Origin: Methylobacterium ajmalii
GTDB taxonomy: Bacteria; Pseudomonadota; Alphaproteobacteria; Rhizobiales; Beijerinckiaceae
Direction: 5' to 3'
Assembly: GCF_016613415.1 (NCBI RefSeq)
Contig: NZ_JACWCT010000001.1
Coordinates: 1-64,000 of the forward strand
DNA: 64,000 nt
The position numbers were made by a program, and so were the translations under genes. Below the pieces are notes generated by a model. The model was not told the DNA's origin and made no database searches. It saw only the letters and a list, made by a program, of their open reading frames with translations. Within the stretch, counting starts at the first letter, position 1, and every line of letters begins with the position of its first letter. Below are positions 55,764 to 64,000 of the stretch, piece after piece.

Positions 55764-56558
55764 TCACACCGCCGCCTTGTGGAAATGGCTGAGGAAGGCC
55801 TTCGTCGCGGCCTGCTGGGGGTCCTCGATGATCTGCCGGGCCGGTCCCTCCTCGACCACGAACCCGTCGCGCATGAACACGCAGGTGTCGGCGACATCGC
55901 GCGCGAAGGCGATCTCGTGGGTGACGAGCACCATCGTCATGCCCTCCGACGCCAGCTGGCGGACGACGCTCAGGACCTCCCCGACGAGCTCGGGATCGAG
56001 CGCCGAGGTCGCCTCGTCGAACAGCATCACCTCCGGCTGCATCGCCAGCGCCCGCGCGATGGCGACCCGCTGCTTCTGTCCCCCGGAGAGCCGGTCGGGA
56101 TAGGCGTCGGCCTTCTCGCGCAAGCCGACCTTGTCGAGGAGCCGGACGGCGAGGTCCCGGGCATCGTCCCGCCCCCGGCCGAGCACGGTGACCGGCCCCT
56201 CCATGATGTTTTGGACGACCGACATGTGGGGAAACAGGTTGAAGTTCTGAAACACCATGCCGACCGTCGAGCGGAAGGCGGCGAGGTCCCGGTCCCGCGG
56301 CATCCGATGGTCGGGGCCGAAGCGCATCGCGTGCGACCCGATGCGAATCGTGCCCTCGCACGGGATGGTGAGGAGGTTCAGGCAGCGCAGCAGGGTCGAC
56401 TTGCCCGAGCCGCTCGGGCCGATGAGCGAGAGGACCCCGCCCTTCGGCACGCTCAGGGAGATGTCCTTGAGCACCGGCACCGGGCCGAACGACTTCCTGA
56501 CGTGCTCGACCGCGATCATCGTCGTCTCCGGCATGGCCCGCACCGCTTCCGTCGTCAT
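55764..56558 (-). CDS. Polar amino-acid ABC transporter ATP-binding protein
   Basis: The 264-residue GlnQ/HisP-type ATPase has Walker A GPSGSGKSTLLRCLN, Q-loop MVFQNFNLFPHMSV, signature DRLSGGQKQRVAIARAL, Walker B VMLFDEATSALDPELV and H-loop LVTHEIAFARDVAD. AGGAAGG at 5 nt before the ATG supports the start. It is last in an operon of binding protein, racemase-like enzyme, permease and ATPase. Confidence 0.92.
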   Translation of the reverse strand: MTTEAVRAMPETTMIAVEHVRKSFGPVPVLKDISLSVPKGGVLSLIGPSGSGKSTLLRCLNLLTIPCEGTIRIGSHAMRFGPDHRMPRDRDLAAFRSTVGMVFQNFNLFPHMSVVQNIMEGPVTVLGRGRDDARDLAVRLLDKVGLREKADAYPDRLSGGQKQRVAIARALAMQPEVMLFDEATSALDPELVGEVLSVVRQLASEGMTMVLVTHEIAFARDVADTCVFMRDGFVVEEGPARQIIEDPQQAATKAFLSHFHKAAV

Positions 56559-56575
56559 GGGGTCCTTCCTCGTGC

Positions 56576-57235
56576 TCACCGGGCGAGCCTGCGCTCGAGG
56601 CCGTGGGCGAGGGTCGTGAGCGGGAACAGGATGATGAAGTAGATGACCGCGATCATCGTGTAGACCTCGAGCGGCTTGTACGTCGCCGAGGTGATGAGCT
56701 GTCCCTGGTAGAGCAGATCGGGAACGGCGAGCACGGACAGGAGCGAGGTGTTCTTCAGCTGGAGGACGACCTGGTTGACGAGGGGCGGGATCATCCGCTT
56801 GAGCGCCTGGGGCAGGACGACGCGCCGCATCAGCGCCGCCCGGCGCATGCCGAGGGCCCGCCCGGCATCCCACTGGCCGGTGTCGATCGAGGCGATGCCG
56901 CCGCGGATGATCTCGGCGAAGAACGACGCGCCGTAGAGCGTCAGGGCGATGAACGCCGCCGTCGCGGGCTTGAGCTCGACGCCGATCACGATCGGGAGGG
57001 CGTAGTAGATCCAGACCAGCTGTACGAGCACGGGCGTGCAGCGGAAGATCTCGATGAAGGCCAGGAGCGGGAGGGTCACCACCCTGGCGTCGGCGAGGCG
57101 CGCGACGGCGATCAGGCCGCCGACGACGAAGCCGGCGATCGCCGTGACGATGGTGAACCCGATCGTGTACAGGGCGCCGATCGCGATCAGGCCCTTGTAT
57201 TGCAGCAGGAACGAAAAGTCCCACTCGTAAGTCAT
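56576..57235 (-). CDS. Polar amino-acid ABC transporter permease
   Basis: A 219-residue HisM-type permease with about five membrane helices. The EAA-type loop reads GQWDAGRALGMRRAALMRRV, with RMIPPLVNQVVLQLKNTSLL after it. With only one permease gene it probably forms a homodimer. It lies between the racemase-like gene (18 bp) and the ATPase (17 bp). Confidence 0.92.
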   Translation of the reverse strand: MTYEWDFSFLLQYKGLIAIGALYTIGFTIVTAIAGFVVGGLIAVARLADARVVTLPLLAFIEIFRCTPVLVQLVWIYYALPIVIGVELKPATAAFIALTLYGASFFAEIIRGGIASIDTGQWDAGRALGMRRAALMRRVVLPQALKRMIPPLVNQVVLQLKNTSLLSVLAVPDLLYQGQLITSATYKPLEVYTMIAVIYFIILFPLTTLAHGLERRLAR

Positions 57236-57253
57236 CGTCTGCTCCGGCCCGCT

Positions 57254-57946
57254 CTACGGGTATCGTGTCTGCGTGAGGCCCGAGTGAAACCAGCGGCCCA
57301 GGGTGATGACGTCGAAGACGGGGACGCCGAACGCCTCGGCGACGGCGCGCGAGAACGGCGGCAGGTTGGTGCATTCCATCACGAGGGCGCCGACGTCGCC
57401 CCGCGCGATCAGCGCGCCCGCGGCCGCCAGGACGTCGCGGGCGAGGGCGGCCGCGTCGTAGGCCGCCTCCCGCTCGATCAGGCCGCGCAGCGCCCCGTTC
57501 GCCGGCAGGCCGACGACCGGCGTGGCGGGATCGGCCCCCACCTCGACGAAGTGGGCCGGCGTGAGCGCGTCGGCGTCGTAGGTCACGACCCCGGCCCGCT
57601 TGCCGCCGGGCAGGCAGCGGTCGACCAGCGGGAGCTGCATCAGGCTCGATGTCGCGAGCGGCAGCGACATCCGGGCGGCGAGCGCGCGCTGCCGCGCCGC
57701 GAGGAACCCGCACGACGTGATGACGCCGACGGCGCCGCGGGCCCGCAGCGCCTCCCCGGCCGCCACGAAGGCGTCCGCCAGGTCGGCGTCCCGCCCCCCG
57801 ACGACCCGCCGCGCGGTGGCGCCGCGCACGACCTCGAACAGGACCGGAAAGGGCCAGCTCGCCGCGTGCCCGACATCGCCGGGGGGGCGCTCGAACCGGG
57901 TGTCGAGCATGATGATGCCCAACGGCGGGGCGGGGTCAGGGGGCAT
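57254..57946 (-). CDS. Aspartate/glutamate racemase family protein
   Basis: A 230-residue Asp/Glu/hydantoin racemase-type fold. Two Cys lie in the expected active-site contexts, GVITSCGFLAARQRALAARM and ALVMECTNLPPFSRAVAEAF, with conserved TNLPPF. Substrate could be an amino acid or hydantoin. It lies inside an amino-acid ABC operon, so it may isomerise the imported ligand. It is related to the enzymes that act with HyuAB, but it is about 29 kb from that cluster. Confidence 0.82.
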   Translation of the reverse strand: MPPDPAPPLGIIMLDTRFERPPGDVGHAASWPFPVLFEVVRGATARRVVGGRDADLADAFVAAGEALRARGAVGVITSCGFLAARQRALAARMSLPLATSSLMQLPLVDRCLPGGKRAGVVTYDADALTPAHFVEVGADPATPVVGLPANGALRGLIEREAAYDAAALARDVLAAAGALIARGDVGALVMECTNLPPFSRAVAEAFGVPVFDVITLGRWFHSGLTQTRYP

Positions 57947-57983
57947 GGAGCGAGACGGGGAGGATGGGTCGAGGGCGCGAGGA

Positions 57984-58013
57984 CACGGCCCGGGCGGGAC
58001 GTCCCGGGCCGTG
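57984..58013. terminator. Hairpin between binding-protein and racemase genes (second)
   Basis: CACGGCCCGGG (57984-57994) and CCCGGGCCGTG (58003-58013) form an 11-bp stem. It lies in the 121-bp gap upstream of the racemase-like gene. Confidence 0.5.
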
Positions 58014-58031
58014 GCGACGGGCGCGCGTCAT

Positions 58032-58062
58032 ATGGTTTTCCGGAAGTCGTCTTCCGAAAAAA
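58032..58062 (-). terminator. Hairpin just after the binding-protein gene
   Basis: On the minus strand, GGTTTTTTCGGAAG pairs with CTTCCGGAAAACC around an ACGA loop (58032-58062), 5 bp after the stop. It can end or stabilise the binding-protein transcript, so downstream genes would be made at a lower level. Confidence 0.6.
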
Positions 58063-58067
58063 CCGGA

Positions 58068-58919
58068 TCAGAACGTGATCTCGGCCGGGATGTCCCCGGC
58101 CTTGACCCCGACCAGCTCCAGGCTGGAGGTGATCCAGCCCTTCATCGCGCCGAGGCCGCGATTGTACTCGAGCCAGTTGTCGACGAAGGTCCGGAACCGA
58201 GGATCCGGCTCGGCCCGCACGCCGGCGCAGGTCGGCTGCGCGCTCGCCGGCGTCGGCACGATGATCTTGCCGACCTTGGGGTTCTTCTTCACCGTCACCA
58301 GCGACAGCATCGCGACCTGGATGACGCAGTCGGCGCGGTTTGACTGCACCGACAGCATGGCGTCGTCAGGGGTCTTCAGCGCGAGCAGCGTGGCGTTGGG
58401 GATGATGCGCCGGGCGAACAGGTCGTGGGTCGAGCCGATGTCGACGGCGACCCGGACCTCGGGCTTGTTGAGGTCGGCCCAGGTCTTCGGCTCGAAGCCC
58501 GGCTTGGCGATGATGGTGAAGGTGTTCAGCATGATCGGCCGGGTGAACTCGACCGTGAGGGCGCGCGAGGGCGTCGGCGACAGGCCGAACATGATGTCGA
58601 TCTTGTTCGCCTGGAGGTCGAGCACCGCGTTGCCCCAGGTGGTCTCGGCGATCTCGAGCTCGGCATCCATCGCCTTGGCGAGGTCCTGCGCCATGCTCAC
58701 GCAGAAGCCGGACCACTCGCCGGACGCGATGTCCTTCTTGTAGTACGGCTCGGTCCCGACGATGCCGGCGATGCGCAGCTTCTTGGTCCGCCGGATGCGC
58801 TGGAACGTGTTCTCGGCCGCGGGCCCCGTCTGAGCCTGGGCAGTACCGATCGGGGAGAGGGCGGCCGCCGCCAGCGTGCCGGCGCCGAGAAGCGATGCGA
58901 TGTCCCTGCGTGATACCAT
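58068..58919 (-). CDS. Amino-acid ABC transporter substrate-binding protein
   Basis: The 283-residue protein has a Tat-like N-terminus (MVSRRDIASLLGAGTLAAAA), cleavage near AQAQTG, and the type 2 periplasmic fold (SBP_bac_3). TKKLRIAGIVGTEPYYKKDI, DIMFGLSPTPSRALTVEFTR and VAVDIGSTHDLFAR are visible. ATG 58919 is preferred because GGAGAGGG lies upstream; the frame could begin 17 codons earlier. First gene of the operon. Confidence 0.9.
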   Translation of the reverse strand: MVSRRDIASLLGAGTLAAAALSPIGTAQAQTGPAAENTFQRIRRTKKLRIAGIVGTEPYYKKDIASGEWSGFCVSMAQDLAKAMDAELEIAETTWGNAVLDLQANKIDIMFGLSPTPSRALTVEFTRPIMLNTFTIIAKPGFEPKTWADLNKPEVRVAVDIGSTHDLFARRIIPNATLLALKTPDDAMLSVQSNRADCVIQVAMLSLVTVKKNPKVGKIIVPTPASAQPTCAGVRAEPDPRFRTFVDNWLEYNRGLGAMKGWITSSLELVGVKAGDIPAEITF

Positions 58920-59082
58920 GACGGGCCCTCTCCGTGTTAGCTTGGCGGTTCTTAAGCCCTTAGGCCGCATGGCGGGAGTCTTGTCGATAGGCGCCCCGAC
59001 GCCACCATGCCTGGATTGCGGGCAGGCCTGACAAGGGCGGCGCCAGGTTTCCGCCCCGCCCGCCGCGGGCGGGGCGGCGGCG

Positions 59083-60318
59083 CTACTTGGCGGCCGCCTT
59101 CACCAGCGGGCAGCCGCCCTCGGCGAGCGGCCGGAACGCCTCGTCGCCCGGCACCGTGGCGATGAGCTTGTAGAGGTCCCACTCGCCGGTGGATTCCTTC
59201 GGGGTCTTCACCTGCATCAGGTACATGTCGTGGACCATCCGGCCGTCCTCGCGGATCTTGCCGTTCGTCGCGAACATGTCGTTGACCGGGGTCTCGCGCA
59301 TCCGGGCGACCACCGTCTTGGCGTCGTCGGTGCCGGCGGCCTGCACGGCCTTCAGGTAGTGCAGCACCGAGGAATAGACGCCGGCCTGGTGCATCGTCGG
59401 CATCAGCCCGGCCTTCTCCTTGAAGCGGGTCGCGAAGGCGCGGGTCTCGGGCGTGCGGTCCCAGTAGAAGGCGGTGGTGAGCAGCAGGTTCTGCGCCACC
59501 TCGATCCCGAGGCTGTGCACGTCGTCGATGTTGATGAGGAGCGCCAGCAGGGTCTGGCCGCCCTGGACGAGGCCGAACTCGTGCGCCTGCTTGATCGCGT
59601 TGACGGTGTCGCCGCCGGCATTGGCGAAGGCGATCAGCTTCGAGCCCGAGCCTTGCGCCTGGAGCAGGAACGACGAGAAGTCGGCGGTGGCGAAGGGCGC
59701 GCGCACCGTGGAGAGCACCTTGCCGCCCGAGCGCTTGACCTCCGCGACCGCGTCGCGCTCCAGCGCGTGGCCGAAGGCGTAGTCGGCGGTGACGAAGCTC
59801 CAGGTGTCGAGACCCTTCTTCACCGCGGCGTTCCCGGAAACGTGCGAGAGCGCGTAAGTGTCGTAGGTCCAGTGGATGCCGGTGGGCGAGCATTGCGGGC
59901 CGGTGAGGTCCGAGGTGCCGCCGCCCGAGACGATCAGCACCTTGCCCTTCTCCTTGGCGATCTGCTGGACCGCGAGCGCCACCGAGGAGGTCGGCACGTC
60001 GAGGATCACGTCGACGCCGTCGCGGTCGTACCATTGCCGGGCGATGTTGGAGCCGACATCCGGCTTGTTCTGGTGATCGGCGAACACGACCTCGATCGGC
60101 TTGCCGTCGAGGCTGCCGCCGAAATCCTTGACCGCCATCTCGGCGGCGATCACCGAGCCGCGGCCGGTGGAATCGGCGTAGACGCTCGACATGTCGTTGA
60201 GGACCGCGAGCTTGACCTTGCCGTCGGAGAGGCGTGGCTCGGCGGCGCGGGTGGGGACGGTCAGGGCACAGAGGGACGCGGCGGCGAGCAGCGCGGCGCG
60301 AAGGGGCGTGAGGGGCAT
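59083..60318 (-). CDS. Branched-chain-amino-acid-type ABC substrate-binding protein
   Basis: The 411-residue protein has a signal peptide (about 1-25, PTRA-AEP) and the Peripla_BP_6 fold: VKLAVLNDMSSVYADSTGRG, DVILDVPTSSVALAVQQIAK, GLDTWSFVTADYAFGHALER. Two Cys (TGPQCSPTG and EGGCPLV) could form a disulfide. No livHMGF partner genes adjoin, so it is an orphan binding protein using a permease encoded elsewhere. Ligand unknown (amino acid or amide). Confidence 0.9.
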   Translation of the reverse strand: MPLTPLRAALLAAASLCALTVPTRAAEPRLSDGKVKLAVLNDMSSVYADSTGRGSVIAAEMAVKDFGGSLDGKPIEVVFADHQNKPDVGSNIARQWYDRDGVDVILDVPTSSVALAVQQIAKEKGKVLIVSGGGTSDLTGPQCSPTGIHWTYDTYALSHVSGNAAVKKGLDTWSFVTADYAFGHALERDAVAEVKRSGGKVLSTVRAPFATADFSSFLLQAQGSGSKLIAFANAGGDTVNAIKQAHEFGLVQGGQTLLALLINIDDVHSLGIEVAQNLLLTTAFYWDRTPETRAFATRFKEKAGLMPTMHQAGVYSSVLHYLKAVQAAGTDDAKTVVARMRETPVNDMFATNGKIREDGRMVHDMYLMQVKTPKESTGEWDLYKLIATVPGDEAFRPLAEGGCPLVKAAAK

Positions 60319-60989
60319 TGGGCGTTCTCCCGGGCGCGTCCGCTTCTGGTCGAGCGGATCGTGGCGAGCCCATCAGAGGGGGCGGGGCGGCGGAGCGCAA
60401 GTCCGGGATCGCCCGCTCCGCACGCATCACGTCGGGGATCGCCCGGGCCTCGCCCTCGTCCCCTGCAACCCCGATCCGAGGGCCGGTCGGCCGTGGACAG
60501 CGACGGCGCATTCTTTGCCCGAGGTCGATCCCGAGCCGAATCGTCGCGGAATGGTGGTAGCGCGGGATCGGGAGAACAGACAGCGCAGGCCTGCCAGACC
60601 GGACAGTCAGGAATCTCATCCGCCCCGCAAGGTAAACGATCGCAAGGCACAAGTTGTCTCTAAGGTAAACTTGGCTGGGGGACGTGGATAGGGATCCACC
60701 GGACCGCCATACGAAAACATGAGATGGTACAGTGGGTTAGCTTCGCTTCCGCCACAGAATGCGTAGCAGCAGGGTGGAGCGGCAGCAAGGACGAACGCTG
60801 GGGCCAGCCTGAGGACGGCGGCGCACGGGGACGCACCCTTGCAGAGCCCCCGGCCATCCGCCGTCGATGTCCCGTAATCGCTTCTGGCTCCTTGAGTTCA
60901 TAGCTTTGGCAGGAGGGTACGAAGGCAGGGTCCGCGTAGGGTGCCCCACACCCTCGGGGCTGGATGCGAGCGACGCGGCTGTGGTGAGA
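60319..60989. other. Gene-free spacer, 671 bp
   Basis: No supported gene; frames here lack recognisable domains. The sequence AGGTAAAC occurs twice (near 60631 and 60663). The upstream part should hold the promoter of the 59083-60318 gene. The right part merges into the transposase remnant; TTCTGGCTCCT (60882-60892) may be an end repeat of that element. Confidence 0.35.
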
Positions 60990-61336
60990 CGCGTCGAGCA
61001 GGATGACACCGCACGGACGATCACGGGTCTGGCTGGCCGCTTCACGGCCCTGGTGCGCTGCAGGGAAGGGCAAGACCGTCACCAATGATCAGGATGCGGA
61101 CGCCGCAGCGGACATCGCCGCCTGGATCACGCAAGCACGGAATTGCGACGCTCCTGCCATCGCGACGTTCGCCGCGGGATTGGAGGCGGACATCGCCGCC
61201 GTCCGGGCTGCTCTCACGGAGCCATGGAGCAGCGGCCAGGCGGAAAGCCAGGTCAACCGGCTCGAGCTCATGAAGCGCCAGTGCTACGGACGGGCAGGCC
61301 TCGATCTCCTGAAGCGCCGCCTGGTTCCGGCCGCCC
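60990..61336 (+). pseudogene. ISL3-type transposase remnant
   Basis: In one frame, 61180-61310 encodes EADIAAVRAALTEPWSSGQA followed by ESQVNRLELMKRQCYGRAGL and DLLKRR, matching the end of ISL3-family transposases (from memory). A second frame just upstream gives TARTITGLAGRFTALVRCRE, a plausible earlier piece, so there is at least one frameshift near 61060. The N-terminal part is missing. TTCTGG[CT]TCCT occurs in opposite orientation at 60882-60892 and 61355-61365 and could mark the element ends. Confidence 0.65.
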
Positions 61337-61590
61337 GATCCACGCAAAACGAGCAGGAACCAGAAAGAAGGGGCAATCCCAATCCCAGTCGGCGCCAGCC
61401 GCGTCTGGCTCACCGCAGCGACAGCGAGGTCGTTGTCGCCGCCTAGCTGCAGCGCCCGCAGTGGGGCGATATCGACCCAGGCGTCCGCATTGCCGAAGGC
61501 AACTCCGCCCAGCCTCGTCAAGTCGGTCGGCCCGCGTCGGTCAGCCGCTCGAATCGGCTCACCGCGCGCGGTCCCTGCTTTGACCAGATC

Positions 61591-63681
61591 TCAGGCCGCG
61601 CGCACGGTTTCCAGGAACCGATCCACTTCCGCAGAGAGATGCTCTGACTGGCGCGAGAGCTCGGACGCGGACCCGAGAACCTGACTCGCCGCTGCTCCCG
61701 TCTCCTCCGCTGCTCCCGCCAGACCGGCGATGTTGCCCGTCACAGCGCTCGTCCCCATGGCAGCTTGCGCCACATTGCGGACGATCTCCTGCGTCGCGGC
61801 GCCCTGCTCCTCGATGGCCGCTGCGATCGAGGCGGCCACGGCGCTGATCTCGCGGATACGGCCGCCGATCCCGCCGATCGCGCTGACCGCCTGACCCGTC
61901 GCCCCTTGAACCTGGCCGATCTGCTTACCGATCTCCTCGGTCGCCTTCGCGGTCTGATCGGCGAGCTGCTTGACCTCCGCCGCCACGACCGCGAAGCCGC
62001 GCCCCGCCTCGCCGGCGCGCGCCGCCTCGATCGTGGCGTTCAGCGCCAGAAGGTTCGTCTGACCCGCGATCGAGGAGATCATCGCCACCACGTCGCCGAT
62101 CTTGGACACCGCGCCGTTCAGCTCGTGCACCAGCCGGGCGCTCTGCTCGGCCTCGGACACGGCGGTCTGGGCGAGGGCGGCGGAACCGGACACCTGGCGG
62201 CCGATCTCCTGAACGGACGAGCCGAGCTGCTCGGCGGCGGCTGCGACGGCATCGACGTTGCTGGCGGCTTGGCTGGCGGTCGCCGCGACGGTGGTGGATT
62301 GGGCGGCCGTCTCGGAGGCGGTGGAGCTCATCTGCTGCGCCGTCGCCTGGAGTTCGGTGGCGGCGGCCGAGACCTGCGAGACGATGCCGCCGACCGCGCC
62401 CTCGAACGCATCGGCCATCTGGCGCATGCCGGCTTTGCGCTGCTCTTCCGCGGAGGCGCGGGCGAGAGCCGTCTGCTCTTCCAGGGACCGGGTATGGATC
62501 AGGTTGTCCTTGAAGATCTGGACCGCGCTCGCCATCCGGCCGAGCTCGTCCCTGCGGTCGATCCCCGGGACCGTCGTGCCGACCTGCCCCTCCGCGAGGC
62601 GCCGCATCGCCGCCGCGAGGTCGAGAATGCCCCGCACCACGCGGGTCTGCACGATCAGGACCGCGGCGACCGAGAGGAGGCCGGCGAAGACGATGACGAC
62701 GACCGCCAGGACGAAGCTTTGTTGCGCCGCCGCCGATTCTGCCTTGGCTTTCGCGACGGCCGAATCGATCACGGCGAGCGCCACGTCGACGATCGCCCTC
62801 TGCCCCGCGATCACGCCGGCATCCCAGTCGGCCAGCGCGAGGGGAATCTTGCGCCCTTCCGCGACGGCCGCGACGGCGGTCTCCCGCATCGCCTTAAAGG
62901 TCCCGCCGTAATAGAGTTCGTTCGAACGCGCGTAGGTGTCCTTCACGGAGGCGTCGAACCCGCCGACGTCGATGATGCGGCCCGCCAGTTGCCAGGCCGT
63001 CCGGCTCTCGGTGAAGGCGCTGTTCAGCTGCGTCCAGTCGTTGGCCGTCGCGGCCTGGTCGGCGGCCAGGAGGCGGTTGACGACCAGGGTGCCGCGCCCG
63101 TCGCTGGTGCGCGCGGTCCACGTCGCCGCCCGGGCATCGATGCGGCTGCCCAACGAGGGATCGAGCCTCTGGATGACCTTCTCGGTCGCGTCCGAGGTCG
63201 CGTCGATCGCGACGAGCAACCGGCTGCCCAGCTCGTCGAGTCGCTTGGTCAGCGACGCGTCGCGCGCCGAGAGCTTCTGATCGTAGGCGGCATCCAGCGC
63301 CGGGCGCATCTGCCTCCACTCGTCGGTGAGGCGCTGAAGCTCGCCGCGCTTCGCCAGGACGGCGGGATCGGACACCTGGCCGAGATAGTCGAGAGCGAAG
63401 GAGATCGCCTGCTCGAAAGACTTGCGGGCGCCGAGCGACAGCTCGCGATGGCTGCGATTGAGGTCGGGCTCCCGCTGCAGCGTCAACAGCCCGTATCCGC
63501 GCTCGACGCGTGCCTGCGCCAGGCTCGCGAACAGGTTGCGGTCCGTCTGCATGTAGACCGCCACCTGGTCGGCCACGTTGCTGCGATCGCGGCTTTTGAC
63601 GAGCTCGGTCCCAGCCAGGCCGACGGCCGATACTCCGAGAAGAACCGACGTCGATACAATCAAGGCACGAATTGACGGCAC
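61591..63681 (-). CDS. Methyl-accepting chemotaxis protein
   Basis: A 696-residue transducer. TM1 is about residues 4-25, a large helical periplasmic sensor about 30-325 ([16 protein letters not shown] recalls nitrate/nitrite-sensing NIT domains, uncertain), TM2 about 330-352 ([20 protein letters not shown]), then a HAMP domain ([20 protein letters not shown]) and the signalling domain with hairpin tip [33 protein letters not shown]. The GTG at 63681 has GAGAGG upstream; a TTG at 63708 is an alternative start. Ligand unknown. No che genes adjoin. Confidence 0.92.
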   Translation of the reverse strand: MPSIRALIVSTSVLLGVSAVGLAGTELVKSRDRSNVADQVAVYMQTDRNLFASLAQARVERGYGLLTLQREPDLNRSHRELSLGARKSFEQAISFALDYLGQVSDPAVLAKRGELQRLTDEWRQMRPALDAAYDQKLSARDASLTKRLDELGSRLLVAIDATSDATEKVIQRLDPSLGSRIDARAATWTARTSDGRGTLVVNRLLAADQAATANDWTQLNSAFTESRTAWQLAGRIIDVGGFDASVKDTYARSNELYYGGTFKAMRETAVAAVAEGRKIPLALADWDAGVIAGQRAIVDVALAVIDSAVAKAKAESAAAQQSFVLAVVVIVFAGLLSVAAVLIVQTRVVRGILDLAAAMRRLAEGQVGTTVPGIDRRDELGRMASAVQIFKDNLIHTRSLEEQTALARASAEEQRKAGMRQMADAFEGAVGGIVSQVSAAATELQATAQQMSSTASETAAQSTTVAATASQAASNVDAVAAAAEQLGSSVQEIGRQVSGSAALAQTAVSEAEQSARLVHELNGAVSKIGDVVAMISSIAGQTNLLALNATIEAARAGEAGRGFAVVAAEVKQLADQTAKATEEIGKQIGQVQGATGQAVSAIGGIGGRIREISAVAASIAAAIEEQGAATQEIVRNVAQAAMGTSAVTGNIAGLAGAAEETGAAASQVLGSASELSRQSEHLSAEVDRFLETVRAA

Positions 63682-64000
63682 GGCGCCCTCTCGGATAAAT
63701 AGTCTCAAGTCACGATATTGGAAATGCCTTAATCGTTGGTAAATTTCTGAGCTAATACTGATTATGAAGTCTATTGTCGCGCCTCCTGCCTTTGGTCAGA
63801 TGCTGACAAGATGTTGCACGCTGGTGGCGCGCGAAGGGCGCGCGGAGACGGGCTCGAACAGGCGATCGATATCCGAGGGGCACGCCGCTCGTGCCCCAGC
63901 CCGTCACGCTCGCAGGTGGTTGCAGCCCGGGGCTCTGCAAGCCGGTCACGGCAGCGCGACGGTTCGTAGCCGGACCCGCCTGCGCGCGTTCATCGACACC
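63682..64000. other. Gene-free end of window
   Basis: The first about 90 bp are AT-richer and form the likely promoter of the chemotaxis gene. Further on, GGGGCACG (63877-63884) and CGTGCCCC (63890-63897) make an 8-bp hairpin without a T-run. No supported gene in this stretch. Confidence 0.4.

Noticed and set aside
60660..61085. Minus-strand frames of 100-140 codons
   Set aside because: They are antisense to the transposase remnant and show no recognisable domain.
63752..63949. A 65-codon minus-strand frame at the window end
   Set aside because: No ribosome site, no domain, Arg-rich composition typical of random GC-rich frames.

Overview
The window is very GC-rich DNA with dense, mostly intact genes, short spacers, frequent 1-8 bp start/stop overlaps and frequent GTG/TTG starts. 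Gene content points to a methylotrophic alphaproteobacterium of the Methylobacterium type (inference from gene families, not from a database match). The pointers are a full N-methylglutamate (NMG) pathway for methylamine, a methylsuccinyl-CoA dehydrogenase of the ethylmalonyl-CoA pathway, several small beta-barrel outer-membrane proteins, a DUF6894 protein and a YcjX/YcjF pair. No rRNA, tRNA, CRISPR array, phage or conjugative region was seen.

Layout. 1-3121: end of an unknown gene, then ycjX-ycjF. 3533-5148: an XRE-cupin regulator convergent with a GlxA-type AraC regulator. 5280-10463: mgdABCD (soxBDAG-like), the NMG dehydrogenase. 11101-15405: mgsABC and gmaS, completing methylamine to gamma-glutamylmethylamide/NMG to formaldehyde plus glutamate. 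15480-16066: two toxin-antitoxin remnants. 16156-28592: a TetR regulator, a four-gene polyamine-type ABC importer and two tandem HyuA/HyuB pairs. Two copies of the same operator-like repeat, one before the importer and one before hyuA, tie these into one regulon, probably for uptake and ATP-dependent opening of a cyclic amide. 28593-29577: a decayed stretch with an SDR gene fragment split by a 78-bp inverted-repeat element.

29622-38618: DUF6894 protein, transglutaminase-like protein, eutBC (ethanolamine ammonia-lyase without other eut genes), mtaB-dapF, a secreted GyrI-like protein, mgtE and a low-affinity iron permease family protein. 38608-45892: housekeeping and envelope genes: response regulator, pal, cpoB, tilS, ftsH, glmM. 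46164-49216: three outer-membrane beta-barrel paralogues, each preceded by a TTAAGGT element. 49315-55747: SDR, mcd, a 59-residue protein too short for routine gene calling, a GT4 glycosyltransferase, a DegP-type protease and a small Cys-rich secreted protein.

55764-60318, all on the minus strand: an amino-acid ABC system (binding protein, racemase-like enzyme, permease, ATPase) and a separate branched-chain-type binding protein. 60319-64000: an ISL3-type transposase remnant, a methyl-accepting chemotaxis protein and a gene-free end.

The most interesting material is the TetR/ABC/2xHyuAB module with its paired operators, the two-block NMG cluster, and the small genome-decay signatures (mazEF internal deletion, RES toxin fragment, SDR interrupted by a short TIR element).
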